This document shows, piece by piece, positions 23,330-31,109 of a stretch of 31,650 bases of DNA. The stretch comes from an uncultured Clostridia bacterium. Its GTDB lineage: Bacteria; Bacillota; Clostridia; Oscillospirales; Oscillospiraceae. Every line of letters begins with the position of its first letter. The first letter of the stretch is position 1. The stretch spans positions 1 through 31,650 of the forward strand of contig CALERM010000054.1 of assembly GCA_937907715.1 (NCBI GenBank), in the 5' to 3' direction. Under the pieces are notes generated by a model, which did no database searches, had not been told where the DNA came from, and saw only the letters and a program-made list of their open reading frames with translations. The translations under genes and the position numbers were made by a program.

Positions 23330-24121
23330 ATGGAACAGCCCCAATATCATCTGCAAAACGTGGTACATGCAAAGCAGACGCTCGAGGACTTTGACGGTCC
23401 GCTGGACGTGATTCTGCTTTTGCTGAGCAAAAACAAAATAGAAATTCAGGACGTCAGCATTTCGTCGATTTTAGAGCAGTATCTTGCCTGGCTCGACGAA
23501 CGCAAGCGTATGGACATGGAAGTTGCCAGCGAGTTTATCGCGATGGCGTCGCACCTGATGTATATCAAAACGCGCATGCTGCTGTCCGAAGCGGAAAAAG
23601 CCGAGGCGGAGTCGGAGATGGAAGAACTCATCGCGTCGCTTCGCCAGCGGCAGAGAAAGGACGCCTACGAGCAGATCAGGATCGCCTGCGGCGCGCTCGC
23701 GCTGCGAAACGATATTGGACTCGGCATGTTTCCCAAGCAGCCCGAGCCGCTGCGCCGGGACCAGACATATCGCTATCAGCACGACAGGCAGGATTTGCTG
23801 GACGCGCTCGCGGCAGTGCAGGACCGGTCTCAAAGAAGACTCCCGCCGCCGGTTTCCAATTTTGCCGGCATTGTCGGCACCGAGCCGTATCCGGTGGCAA
23901 AGAAGGCTGCCGAGGTATTAAGGCGGCTCATCGGGCACGGGGTGATGAAGTTTCTCTCACTATTTAAGGGCAGCCGCAGCCGGTCTGAGATTGTGGCGAC
24001 CTTCTTGTCGGTGCTGGAGCTTTGCAGGCTCCACTCGGTGCGCATCGAAAACGAAGCCGGAGAACAGGAGATCGCCTTCGTGCAGAAGCCGGATGAAAAA
24101 GACCTCAACTGGGAGGAATGA
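23330..24121 (+). CDS. scpA: Segregation and condensation protein A (kleisin)
   Basis: ScpA bridges the heads of SMC dimers in the bacterial condensin that organises and separates chromosomes. The 263-residue product begins with the typical 'LEDFDGPLDVILLLLSKNKIEIQDVSISSI' region, shown here only as a description of residues 18-47. 'ASEFIAMASHLMYIKTRMLL' follows near 66-85. The middle is charged and variable, and the C-terminal winged helix ends in 'FLSVLELCRLHSVRIENE'. GGAGGG precedes the ATG. Its end touches scpB, as in most Firmicutes. Confidence 0.95.
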   Translation: MEQPQYHLQNVVHAKQTLEDFDGPLDVILLLLSKNKIEIQDVSISSILEQYLAWLDERKRMDMEVASEFIAMASHLMYIKTRMLLSEAEKAEAESEMEELIASLRQRQRKDAYEQIRIACGALALRNDIGLGMFPKQPEPLRRDQTYRYQHDRQDLLDALAAVQDRSQRRLPPPVSNFAGIVGTEPYPVAKKAAEVLRRLIGHGVMKFLSLFKGSRSRSEIVATFLSVLELCRLHSVRIENEAGEQEIAFVQKPDEKDLNWEE

Positions 24122-24123
24122 GC

Positions 24124-24717
24124 ATGGAACAGAACGAATTGCAGCGGGCGCTGATGGCGATTTTGTTTGCCGCGGGAGAACCGGTGGCGGCATCGCGCTT
24201 ATCAGAAAGTCTGGCGGTCGACGTGGCGCAGATTCACGAGGAACTGAAATATCTCATGGACCAGCTCTCCTTCAACCGCAGCGGCATCCGCATTGTGCGG
24301 CTGGAGGATGCCTATCAGATGTGCTCTGCCGCAGAGCAGGCGGAGCTGGTGACAAAGACGCTGGAGACCAGAAAGCCGCCGAAGCTGTCGGCTTCGCAGC
24401 TCGAAACGCTGAGCGTCATTGCCTACTATCAGCCGGCGACGAAGGCGTATGTCGAGCAGATCCGGGGTGTAGACAGCGGGTACTCGATCAGCGCGCTGCT
24501 GACCAAGAAGCTCATCCGCGAGGCAGGCAGGCTCAATGTGCCGGGAAGACCGTTTCAGTATGAGACGACGCCGGATTTTCTGCGGGTGTTCGGGCTGCAA
24601 TCGCTTGCCGACCTGCCGCCGATTGAAAAGGTGGAGCTGAGCACCAATCAGGCGCAGCTGGAGCTGCCGATGGAAAGCCCGGCAGGGGACGGCGGGCAGA
24701 AGGAGACGGCGCAATGA
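24124..24717 (+). CDS. scpB: Segregation and condensation protein B
   Basis: ScpB dimers bind ScpA and stabilise the SMC complex. The 197-residue product has two winged-helix domains: the first with 'RALMAILFAAGEPVAASRLSES' in residues 8-29, the second with 'LSASQLETLSVIAYYQPATK' near 92-111 and 'VPGRPFQYETTPDFLRVFGL' near the end. The ATG at 24124 is preferred over 24118 because GGGAGGA (24111-24117) is at the right distance only for the former. Confidence 0.95.
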   Translation: MEQNELQRALMAILFAAGEPVAASRLSESLAVDVAQIHEELKYLMDQLSFNRSGIRIVRLEDAYQMCSAAEQAELVTKTLETRKPPKLSASQLETLSVIAYYQPATKAYVEQIRGVDSGYSISALLTKKLIREAGRLNVPGRPFQYETTPDFLRVFGLQSLADLPPIEKVELSTNQAQLELPMESPAGDGGQKETAQ

Positions 24718-25340
24718 GCGGATGGGCGATTTTCGGCATGGTGCTTGCGGCTTTCGTGCTGATCGGATGCATTCCGGTTGGCGTAGATGCAGGCTACCAG
24801 GAAAACGAGCTGGCGCTGCGGCTGAAAATCGGGCTGCTCAAATTGCAGGTGCTGCCTGCGAAGGAAAAAAAGAAGAAGCCGAAGGCAGCGCAGAAAGCAA
24901 AGAAGCCCGCGGCACAAAAGCCGGACGCAAAGCCGGAAAAGCCCAAAAAGCAGGTTTCCATGCCGAAGCTGACGCTCTCCGATATTCTGGCGCTGGCGGA
25001 TCTGGCGTGCGACACGCTGGGAAATCTGCGGCGCAAGCTCCGCGTGGAGGTGCTGGTGCTGCACGTGACGCTGGACGGCTCAGACCCCGCGAAGGCGGCA
25101 ATGCTGTATGGAAGGGTCTGGGCGGGGCTGGGCGCGCTGACGCCGAAGCTCGAGCAGCTTTTTGTAATAAAAAAGCGTGACATTCAGCCGATTCTCGATT
25201 ATAATGAGAAGGAAATGAAGCTGGATGCGCAGCTGGTGCTGACCATAACCATCGGACGGGCAATTTCTCTTGCCCTGCGCGCGCTTGTGCGGTTTCTGAA
25301 GCTCTGGCTCAATAAGAAAAAGGCGGTGTCAAATACATGA
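24714..25340 (+). CDS. DUF2953 family membrane-associated protein
   Basis: The 208-residue product has an N-terminal membrane helix (about 4-24), a Lys/Pro/Ala-rich linker (about 50-80), and a C-terminal domain typical of DUF2953 ('GRVWAGLGALTP' near 128-139 and an amphipathic helix near 180). The family is found in endospore formers and often lies next to ytfJ/gerW, as here. Function unknown; a sporulation link is inferred from this constant neighbour. The start overlaps scpB's stop (ATGA). Confidence 0.83.
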   Translation: MSGWAIFGMVLAAFVLIGCIPVGVDAGYQENELALRLKIGLLKLQVLPAKEKKKKPKAAQKAKKPAAQKPDAKPEKPKKQVSMPKLTLSDILALADLACDTLGNLRRKLRVEVLVLHVTLDGSDPAKAAMLYGRVWAGLGALTPKLEQLFVIKKRDIQPILDYNEKEMKLDAQLVLTITIGRAISLALRALVRFLKLWLNKKKAVSNT

Positions 25341-25738
25341 ATCATCCTCTTTCTGATATGATGATGTCCTCGATGGGTAAAATCCGCGATATGATCGATG
25401 TGAATACGGTCATCGGCGCGCCGATTACAGCCGGCGATGTGACGATCATTCCCGTCACGAAGGTTTCCATCGGCTACGGTGCGGGCGGAAGCGATTTTGC
25501 AACGAAAAATTATCCGGCAAACCGCGACAATGCCTTCGGCGGCGGCGCAGGCGCGGGCGTCAATATTACGCCGGTCGCGTTTCTGGTGGTGCGCGGAGAA
25601 TCCGTGCGGATGCTGCCGGTGGCAGAGCCTGCGTCCACGTCCATGGACCGGCTCATCGAGCAGCTGCCGGATCTGCTGGACAAGGCAGAGAATCTTCTCA
25701 AGCAGAAGCGTCTGGCAAAAGAGGAAGGCATCGAATAA
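25337..25738 (+). CDS. gerW: GerW/YtfJ family sporulation protein
   Basis: The 133-residue product shows the family's 'DVNTVIGAPITAGDVTIIPV' region near 20-40, then Gly-rich 'SIGYGAGGSDF' and 'FGGGAGAGV', then 'TPVAFLVVRGESVRML'. In Bacillus, YtfJ (GerW) is made in the forespore and needed for proper spore germination. It starts at ATG 25337, overlapping the stop of the DUF2953 gene. It is the best direct hint that this organism makes endospores. Confidence 0.92.
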   Translation: MNHPLSDMMMSSMGKIRDMIDVNTVIGAPITAGDVTIIPVTKVSIGYGAGGSDFATKNYPANRDNAFGGGAGAGVNITPVAFLVVRGESVRMLPVAEPASTSMDRLIEQLPDLLDKAENLLKQKRLAKEEGIE

Positions 25739-25791
25739 ATTATTGCGCATGAAATTCGCCCGGCAGGGAAAGTTACCGTCGGGTGATAACA

Positions 25792-26886
25792 ATGAAGCAC
25801 GGCTTTTTCAGAACGGCGGCGGCTGTGGTCGCTGCCGTTTTCCTGTGTCTGCCGGCGCGGGCAGCAAATTTTTCCGGCAGCGTCAGCGCAAAAAGCGCAA
25901 TCCTGGTGGACGCGCAGTCCGGCAGAGTTCTGTATGAAAAAAACGCGGACGAGCGGAGTCTGATTGCCAGCACGACGAAGATCATGACGGGACTTCTGGT
26001 CTGCGAGGCGGGGGAGCTGGACCGGGAAATTTCCGTGCCGCCGGAGGCGGCGGGCGTAGAAGGCTCGAGCCTGTATTTAAAGGCGGGCGAACAAATTACG
26101 GTCCGCGAGCTTCTTTACGGGATGATGCTGCGCTCGGGAAACGACGCGGCGGTGGCGCTGGCGATTGCAGCCGCGGGAAGCGTGGAAGCGTTTGCCGGGC
26201 GCATGAACGAGAAAGCGCAGGCACTGGGGCTTACCAATACGCATTTTGAAAACCCGAACGGGCTGGACGGCGAGGCACACTACTCGACAGCGCGCGATCT
26301 GGCAAAGCTCAGCATCTGCGCGATGCAGAACGAAATGTTCCGCGCAGTCGTCTCCAGCAAAAGCTACACGGAAAACGGCAGAAGCTTTACCAATCACAAC
26401 AAGCTTCTGTGGCGGGTAGACGGCGCCGACGGCATCAAGACCGGCTACACAAAAAAGGCAGGCAGAATCCTTGTCGGAAGCGCGGTGCGCGACGGCAGGC
26501 GGCTCGTCTGTGTGACAATCTGCGACCCCGACGACTGGCGCGACCAGCAGGCGCTGTTTGACTTCGGCTTTTCGGCGTTTTCCGTCCGGACCTTTGCACA
26601 CGAAGGGCAGGCGGTTGGAAGCGTGCCGGTTGTTGGGGGCATGCAGGGGCGTGTTTTGCTCACTGCGGCAGAGGAGATATCGTATCCGTTGGCGGAGGGA
26701 GAACAGACGGAGCTGGTGCTGCATGCGCCGCAGCTTGCCTTTGCACCGGTCCTTGCCGGGCAGGCGGGCTGGCTGGAACTTCGGGTAGACGGCGTTTGCG
26801 TCCGGGAGGTCCCGGTTTATTATGCGCAGGCGGTGGAGGAAAGGCTTCCGGCGCGCAGCTTTTGGAAGCGGATGTTTGGAGGGTAG
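25792..26886 (+). CDS. dacB: D-alanyl-D-alanine carboxypeptidase (S11, DacB/DacF-like)
   Basis: The 364-residue product has a signal peptide (residues 1-24, ending 'ARA'), then the S11 domain with 'STTK' (60-63, nucleophile Ser60), 'SGN' (115-117) and 'KTG' (216-218), and a C-terminal beta-rich domain. A hydrophobic, basic tail ('FWKRMFGG') may anchor it. It trims D-Ala from peptidoglycan; by synteny (scpAB...dacB...rluB) it is the DacB position used in spore-cortex synthesis in Bacillus. The ATG at 25792 has a GGGTGAT stretch just upstream; the GTG at 25783 does not. Symbol rests on synteny. Confidence 0.88.
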   Translation: MKHGFFRTAAAVVAAVFLCLPARAANFSGSVSAKSAILVDAQSGRVLYEKNADERSLIASTTKIMTGLLVCEAGELDREISVPPEAAGVEGSSLYLKAGEQITVRELLYGMMLRSGNDAAVALAIAAAGSVEAFAGRMNEKAQALGLTNTHFENPNGLDGEAHYSTARDLAKLSICAMQNEMFRAVVSSKSYTENGRSFTNHNKLLWRVDGADGIKTGYTKKAGRILVGSAVRDGRRLVCVTICDPDDWRDQQALFDFGFSAFSVRTFAHEGQAVGSVPVVGGMQGRVLLTAAEEISYPLAEGEQTELVLHAPQLAFAPVLAGQAGWLELRVDGVCVREVPVYYAQAVEERLPARSFWKRMFGG

Positions 26887-26887
26887 G

Positions 26888-27589
26888 ATGGAACAGCGGC
26901 TGCAAAAAATATTATCAGGCTACGGCGTAGCGTCCCGGCGGAAGGCAGAGCAGATGATTCTCGAGCGCCGCGTGCGCGTCAATGGCAACACGGCAAGCCT
27001 CGGCGATGTGGCAGACGATGAAGAGGACGTCATCGAGGTCGACGGCGTGCGGCTCAAAAAGCAGCCGGAGCGCGTGGTGCTGATGCTCAACAAGCCGCGC
27101 GGCTATGTGTGTACGCTGTCGGATGAAAAGGGGCGGAAGAACGTCTCCGAGCTGGTATCCGGCTGCGGCGCGCGGGTGTATCCGGTGGGAAGACTCGACC
27201 TCAACTCTGAGGGGCTGCTGCTTCTGACAAACGACGGAGAACTTGCAAACAGGCTCACGCACCCAAAAAAAGAGGTGGACAAGGTCTACCTCGTCTGGCT
27301 GAGCCGGTACATACCGGGGTGCGAGGCATCCATTGCCAGCCCCATCGTAATTGACGGAAGGCAGACGACTCCTGCCAAAGTGGAGACCCTTCGCGCGGAG
27401 GGCGAAACGGCGCTGCTGCGCATCACGATTCACGAGGGAAGAAACCGCCAGATCCGCAGGCTCTGCGAGCGGGCGAACGTTACCGTGACGCGCCTGCGGC
27501 GCGTCGCCGAAGGTCCGCTGAGCCTCGGGGAGCTGAAGCCCGGGCAGTGGCGCAGACTCACGCCGGAGGAGCTTGCAAATCTTTCATAA
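26888..27589 (+). CDS. rluB: 23S rRNA pseudouridine synthase RluB
   Basis: The 233-residue product has an S4 RNA-binding domain (about 1-60, 'RLQKILSGYGVASRRKAEQM' in 4-23). The catalytic motif 'GRLDLNSEGLLLLTND' follows (101-116) with the nucleophile Asp104, and a C-terminal motif 'GRNRQIRRLC' near 182. It converts a uridine in 23S rRNA to pseudouridine. RluB versus the near relatives RsuA/RluE is chosen from position after scpAB and dacB. GGAGGG lies five bases before the ATG; an upstream start inside dacB is not supported. Confidence 0.92.
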   Translation: MEQRLQKILSGYGVASRRKAEQMILERRVRVNGNTASLGDVADDEEDVIEVDGVRLKKQPERVVLMLNKPRGYVCTLSDEKGRKNVSELVSGCGARVYPVGRLDLNSEGLLLLTNDGELANRLTHPKKEVDKVYLVWLSRYIPGCEASIASPIVIDGRQTTPAKVETLRAEGETALLRITIHEGRNRQIRRLCERANVTVTRLRRVAEGPLSLGELKPGQWRRLTPEELANLS

Positions 27590-27596
27590 AGAAAAA

Positions 27597-27614
27597 ATTG
27601 CATCTTTGTGCAAT
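27597..27614 (+). repeat. Small 6-bp hairpin before the terminator
   Basis: ATTGCA (27597-27602) pairs with TGCAAT (27609-27614) around TCTTTG, eight bases after the rluB stop. Role not clear. Confidence 0.4.
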
Positions 27615-27619
27615 CATAC

Positions 27620-27648
27620 TTGCAAAATTCCAGAAAACCTTGTATCAT
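27620..27648 (+). promoter_or_regulatory. Candidate promoter of the RpiR/MurR operon, overlapping a terminator
   Basis: TTGCAA (27620-27625), 17 bases, TATCAT (27643-27648). The -10 lies across the loop of the terminator at 27634-27664. No better promoter was found before the ATG at 27714. Confidence 0.45.
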
Positions 27649-27664
27649 AATACAAGGTTTTTTT
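27634..27664 (+). terminator. Rho-independent terminator of the scpAB-rluB operon
   Basis: A perfect 12-bp stem AAAACCTTGTAT (27634-27645) with 27650-27661 (loop CATA), followed by TTT to make a seven-T run (27658-27664). Confidence 0.9.
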
Positions 27665-27713
27665 GCGCGCGGCGTAAAAAACGCCAAAAATTCCCGATGA
27701 ACGGAGAATCGGT

Positions 27714-28571
27714 ATGAATGACATTCTGATGCAGATCCGAAGCGATCTCCCGTCCTTCTCCAAAGGACAGAAGCGGATTGCAAATTATATTCTGGAATCC
27801 TATGACAAGGCGGCGTTCATGACCGCGAGCCGGCTCGGCAAGATGGTCGAGGTTTCGGAGTCGACGGTGGTGCGCTTTGCGGTCGAGCTTGGCTTCGACG
27901 GCTACCCCAGCATGCAGAAAACTTTGCAGGAGCTGGTGCGCAACAAGCTGACCAGCGTCCAGCGCATTGAGGTTACAAACGACCGGATGGGCAATCAGGA
28001 CGTGGTGTCGACCGTTTTGCAGGGAGACATTGACTCCATCCGCATGACGAGCGAAGCGCTCAGCCGCGCCGAGATGGACGCGAGTGTGCAGGCAATGCTG
28101 AAAGCAAAGACGATCTATATTGTCGGCGTGCGCTCGTCTGCGTCGCTGGCGGCATTTCTGAACTTCTATCTGCGCAACATGTTTGACAATGTCCGCCTCG
28201 TCGGCTCCACGTCGACCAGCGAGATGTTTGAGCAGCTGCTGCGCGTGGGTCCGGGGGATGTGGTGATCGGCTTCAGCCTGCCCCGGTACTCAAGCCGCAC
28301 CGTCAAGGTCATGCAGTATGCCCACGATACGGGCGCAACATGTATTGCCGTCACCGACAAGCCGGACGCGCCGGCAGGCAAGGTGGCAGATCACGTGCTG
28401 GTGGCAAAGAGCGACATGGTCTCGGTCGTCGACTCGCTCGTTGCGCCGATGAGTGTGGTGAATGCGCTGATCGTGAGTCTTGCGCAGGAGCAGCAGACGC
28501 AGATGGCAAAGACCTTCGAGGACCTCGAGAGCCTCTGGGATGAATACGACGTCTATGAACGAGTCGAATAA
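27714..28571 (+). CDS. RpiR/MurR-family transcriptional regulator
   Basis: The 285-residue product has the N-terminal HTH_6 domain (about 1-77, with 'FSKGQKRIANYI' and 'VSESTVVRFAVELGF') and a C-terminal SIS sugar-isomerase domain (about 125-255, 'KTIYIVGVRSSASLAAFLNF'). Such proteins sense phosphosugars or amino-sugar phosphates and control sugar or cell-wall recycling genes. No sugar genes are nearby, so its target is open. GGAG precedes the ATG. Its 3' end overlaps the next gene. Confidence 0.9.
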   Translation: MNDILMQIRSDLPSFSKGQKRIANYILESYDKAAFMTASRLGKMVEVSESTVVRFAVELGFDGYPSMQKTLQELVRNKLTSVQRIEVTNDRMGNQDVVSTVLQGDIDSIRMTSEALSRAEMDASVQAMLKAKTIYIVGVRSSASLAAFLNFYLRNMFDNVRLVGSTSTSEMFEQLLRVGPGDVVIGFSLPRYSSRTVKVMQYAHDTGATCIAVTDKPDAPAGKVADHVLVAKSDMVSVVDSLVAPMSVVNALIVSLAQEQQTQMAKTFEDLESLWDEYDVYERVE

Positions 28572-29793
28572 CGTCGTCGTCATCGGCGGCGGCGCGGCAG
28601 GCATGATGGCGGCGGGCACGGCGGCGTCCCTGGGCGCGCATGTGACGCTGTTGGAGCCAAACGGAAAGCTCGGCAAAAAGCTCTTCATCACCGGCAAGGG
28701 CCGGTGCAATGTGACGAACAACTGCGCGGGCGACGAGGTCTTAAAAAACGTGCCGACCAATCCGCGCTTTCTGTACGGCGCGCTGGCTGGCTTTTCTCCG
28801 GCGGACGCGATGGCATTTTTTGAAGAACACGGGTGTCGACTCAAAACCGAGCGCGGAAACCGCGTCTTTCCCGAAAGCGATCAGGCAGGCAGCGTCATTG
28901 ACGCGCTGCGCCGGTTTTTGAAGGAAACGGGCGTGAGAATCCTCTGGGAGCGGGCACTGGAAATCAAGGCGGCGGACGGCGCGGTGACGGGTGTGCGGAC
29001 GCAAACGGGCGTTCTCCCGGCGGACCGGGTCATTCTGGCAACGGGCGGCTGCTCATATCCGGCGACTGGCTCGACCGGCGACGGCTACCGGCTGGCAGGA
29101 AGCCTCGGGCATACGATCATCGAGCCGCGCGGCGTTCTGGTGCCGCTGGTTGAAAAGGGACACACCTGCGCCGCGATGCAGGGGCTGGCGCTTAAAAATG
29201 TGGATGTGAAGCTGCTCGACGCGAAGGGGAAATGCGTGTTTTCCGAGTTCGGGGAGCTGCTGTTTACGCATTTCGGACTGTCGGGTCCGGTCATTCTCTC
29301 CGCCAGCTGCCACATGCAGCGCGGAAAGGACGGCTACCGGATTGTGATGGATCTGAAGCCCGCGCTGGATGAAAAGACACTGGATGCAAGGCTTTTGCGC
29401 GATTTTGCGGAGTTTCAGAACAAGGATCTGGCGAACGCGCTTGTGAGGCTGCTGCCGCACTCCATGATTGTGCCGGTGATTTCTCAGGCGGGATTGCAGC
29501 CGCAGCAGAAGGTCAACGAGCTGAAAAAGCCCGAGCGGCGGGCGCTGCTGGAAGCTGTCAAGCGGTTTTCCATTGACATTGCGTCCTGCGCGCCGGTTGA
29601 GCAGGCGATTGTGACCTCCGGCGGCGTGAAGGTCTCGGAGGTCAGCCCGAAGACGATGGAGTCGAAGCTGGTCCGGGGGGTGTATTTCGCGGGAGAGCTT
29701 CTGGATGTGGACGCCTATACGGGCGGATTTAATTTACAGATTGCGTGGGCGACCGGGCGTCTTGCCGGTGCGTCTGCCGCGCAGGAAGGATAG
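28555..29793 (+). CDS. HI0933-like NAD(P)/FAD-dependent oxidoreductase
   Basis: The 412-residue product (from ATG 28555) begins with the FAD-binding Rossmann motif 'VVVIGGGAAGMMAA' (7-20). Near residue 40 it has the family's 'GKKLFITGKGRCNVTN'. 'ILATGGCSYPATGSTGDGY' lies near 162-180 and 'GVYFAGELLDVDAYTGGFNLQIAWATGR' near the C-terminus. The family is BaiN-like and its reaction is mostly unassigned. It is commonly placed before cmk in Clostridia. The start is not certain: ATG 28540 is also possible, and neither has a strong ribosome site. The overlap with the preceding gene is 17 bases. Confidence 0.88.
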   Translation: MNESNNVVVIGGGAAGMMAAGTAASLGAHVTLLEPNGKLGKKLFITGKGRCNVTNNCAGDEVLKNVPTNPRFLYGALAGFSPADAMAFFEEHGCRLKTERGNRVFPESDQAGSVIDALRRFLKETGVRILWERALEIKAADGAVTGVRTQTGVLPADRVILATGGCSYPATGSTGDGYRLAGSLGHTIIEPRGVLVPLVEKGHTCAAMQGLALKNVDVKLLDAKGKCVFSEFGELLFTHFGLSGPVILSASCHMQRGKDGYRIVMDLKPALDEKTLDARLLRDFAEFQNKDLANALVRLLPHSMIVPVISQAGLQPQQKVNELKKPERRALLEAVKRFSIDIASCAPVEQAIVTSGGVKVSEVSPKTMESKLVRGVYFAGELLDVDAYTGGFNLQIAWATGRLAGASAAQEG

Positions 29794-29796
29794 AGC

Positions 29797-30474
29797 ATGG
29801 GAAAGTACATTTCGGTCGCCATCGACGGACCTGCGGGCGCGGGCAAGAGCACGATGGCAAAGCGCGTGGCGAAGGAACTGGGATATTTATATGTGGACAC
29901 GGGCGCAATTTACCGCACGGTCGGCTATCATATGTGGCTGATGGGCATCGGACCCAAGGACGCGGACGGCATCCGCAGGTGCCTGGACGATGTCAACATC
30001 GAAATCCGGCATGAGGAAGACGGTGTGCAGCACATGATTCTCAACGGGCAGGATGTGACGGGGGAAATTCGCACGCCGGAAATGTCCCGTTACGCTTCCG
30101 GTGTCTCGGCGCAGAAGTGCGTGCGCGACTATCTTCTGGACATGCAGCGCAAATTTTCCCGGAAACACAACGTCGTCATGGATGGACGCGACATCGGAAC
30201 CGTGGTGCTTCCCAATGCACAGGTCAAGATTTTTCTGACCGCAAGCCCCGAGGAGCGGGCAAAGCGCCGTTATGCGGAGTTGGAGCAGAAGGGCGAAAAG
30301 GTGAGCTTTGACAAGGTCCTGCAGGATATGATCGCGCGCGACAGGCAGGATTCCGAGCGCGCCATTGCGCCATTAAAGCCCGCGCCGGATGCGGTAAAGC
30401 TGGATACCTCGGGCAATACCATCGAGCAGTCGATTGCAGAGATTCTTGCCATTGTCAGGAGGAAGCTCGGATGA
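29797..30474 (+). CDS. cmk: Cytidylate kinase
   Basis: Cmk phosphorylates CMP and dCMP. The 225-residue product has the P-loop 'GPAGAGKST' (11-19), 'YVDTGAIYRTVGYH' (about 32-45) and 'MDGRDIGTVVLP' (about 127-138). The lid-region 'RDRQDSERAIAPLKPA' lies near 187-202. Length is normal. It lies three bases after the flavoprotein stop and overlaps plsC by four bases (ATGA). The order cmk-plsC-ispH is usual in Clostridia. Confidence 0.95.
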   Translation: MGKYISVAIDGPAGAGKSTMAKRVAKELGYLYVDTGAIYRTVGYHMWLMGIGPKDADGIRRCLDDVNIEIRHEEDGVQHMILNGQDVTGEIRTPEMSRYASGVSAQKCVRDYLLDMQRKFSRKHNVVMDGRDIGTVVLPNAQVKIFLTASPEERAKRRYAELEQKGEKVSFDKVLQDMIARDRQDSERAIAPLKPAPDAVKLDTSGNTIEQSIAEILAIVRRKLG

Positions 30475-31109
30475 TGACGTTCTGGTATCGGGTGTGCTGG
30501 TGGATTTGCCGGATCGGGCTGTTTTTCTGGCACCCGGTGTTCCATGTGGCAGGACGCGAACTTGTCCCGGCAGGAAAGGCGGTCATCTGTGCGAACCACT
30601 CGGGCTGCGCAGACGCCATCTGGCTGCTGCTGGCGCTCGATGCACCGCAAATGAGCCGGATTATTGCGAAGAAGGAGCTGCGGCGGGTACCCATTGTCGG
30701 CTGGGTGATGGAAAAGTTCCGGATTATCTTTGTTGACCGCAGGGCGCACGACGGAACTGCCTATCATGAGGGCGTGCAGGCGCTCAAAGACGGCGAGCAG
30801 ATGATGGTCTTCGTCGAGGGCACGCGCTGCAATAAGAACAAGCACGTGCGCGCGAAGACGGGCGCGGTGCGTATGGCAGTGGAAGCGGACGCACCGCTGG
30901 TGCCGGTGTTTATCACGCGCAACAAGACGCCGTGGTGTCCGGTGAACGTCATTTTTGGTGAGCCTTATACGATGCCGAAGCGGGACGGCTGGACGCACGA
31001 CGAGTATCAGCGCGAGGCGGACGAGCTGCTGCGCAGAATTTACAGACTGGGCGGAGATGGCTATGCAGATCATATTGGCGAAGACGGCGGGGTTCTGCTT
31101 CGGGGTTGA
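30471..31109 (+). CDS. plsC: 1-acyl-sn-glycerol-3-phosphate acyltransferase
   Basis: PlsC acylates lysophosphatidic acid to phosphatidic acid at the membrane. The 212-residue product has an N-terminal hydrophobic segment (about 4-24), the catalytic 'NHSGCAD' (42-48; H43 and D48) and 'FVEGTR' (about 113-118), plus 'VPVFITRNKTPW'. An AGGAGG lies eight bases before the ATG at 30471. ispH begins 47 bases before its stop. Confidence 0.92.
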   Translation: MMTFWYRVCWWICRIGLFFWHPVFHVAGRELVPAGKAVICANHSGCADAIWLLLALDAPQMSRIIAKKELRRVPIVGWVMEKFRIIFVDRRAHDGTAYHEGVQALKDGEQMMVFVEGTRCNKNKHVRAKTGAVRMAVEADAPLVPVFITRNKTPWCPVNVIFGEPYTMPKRDGWTHDEYQREADELLRRIYRLGGDGYADHIGEDGGVLLRG

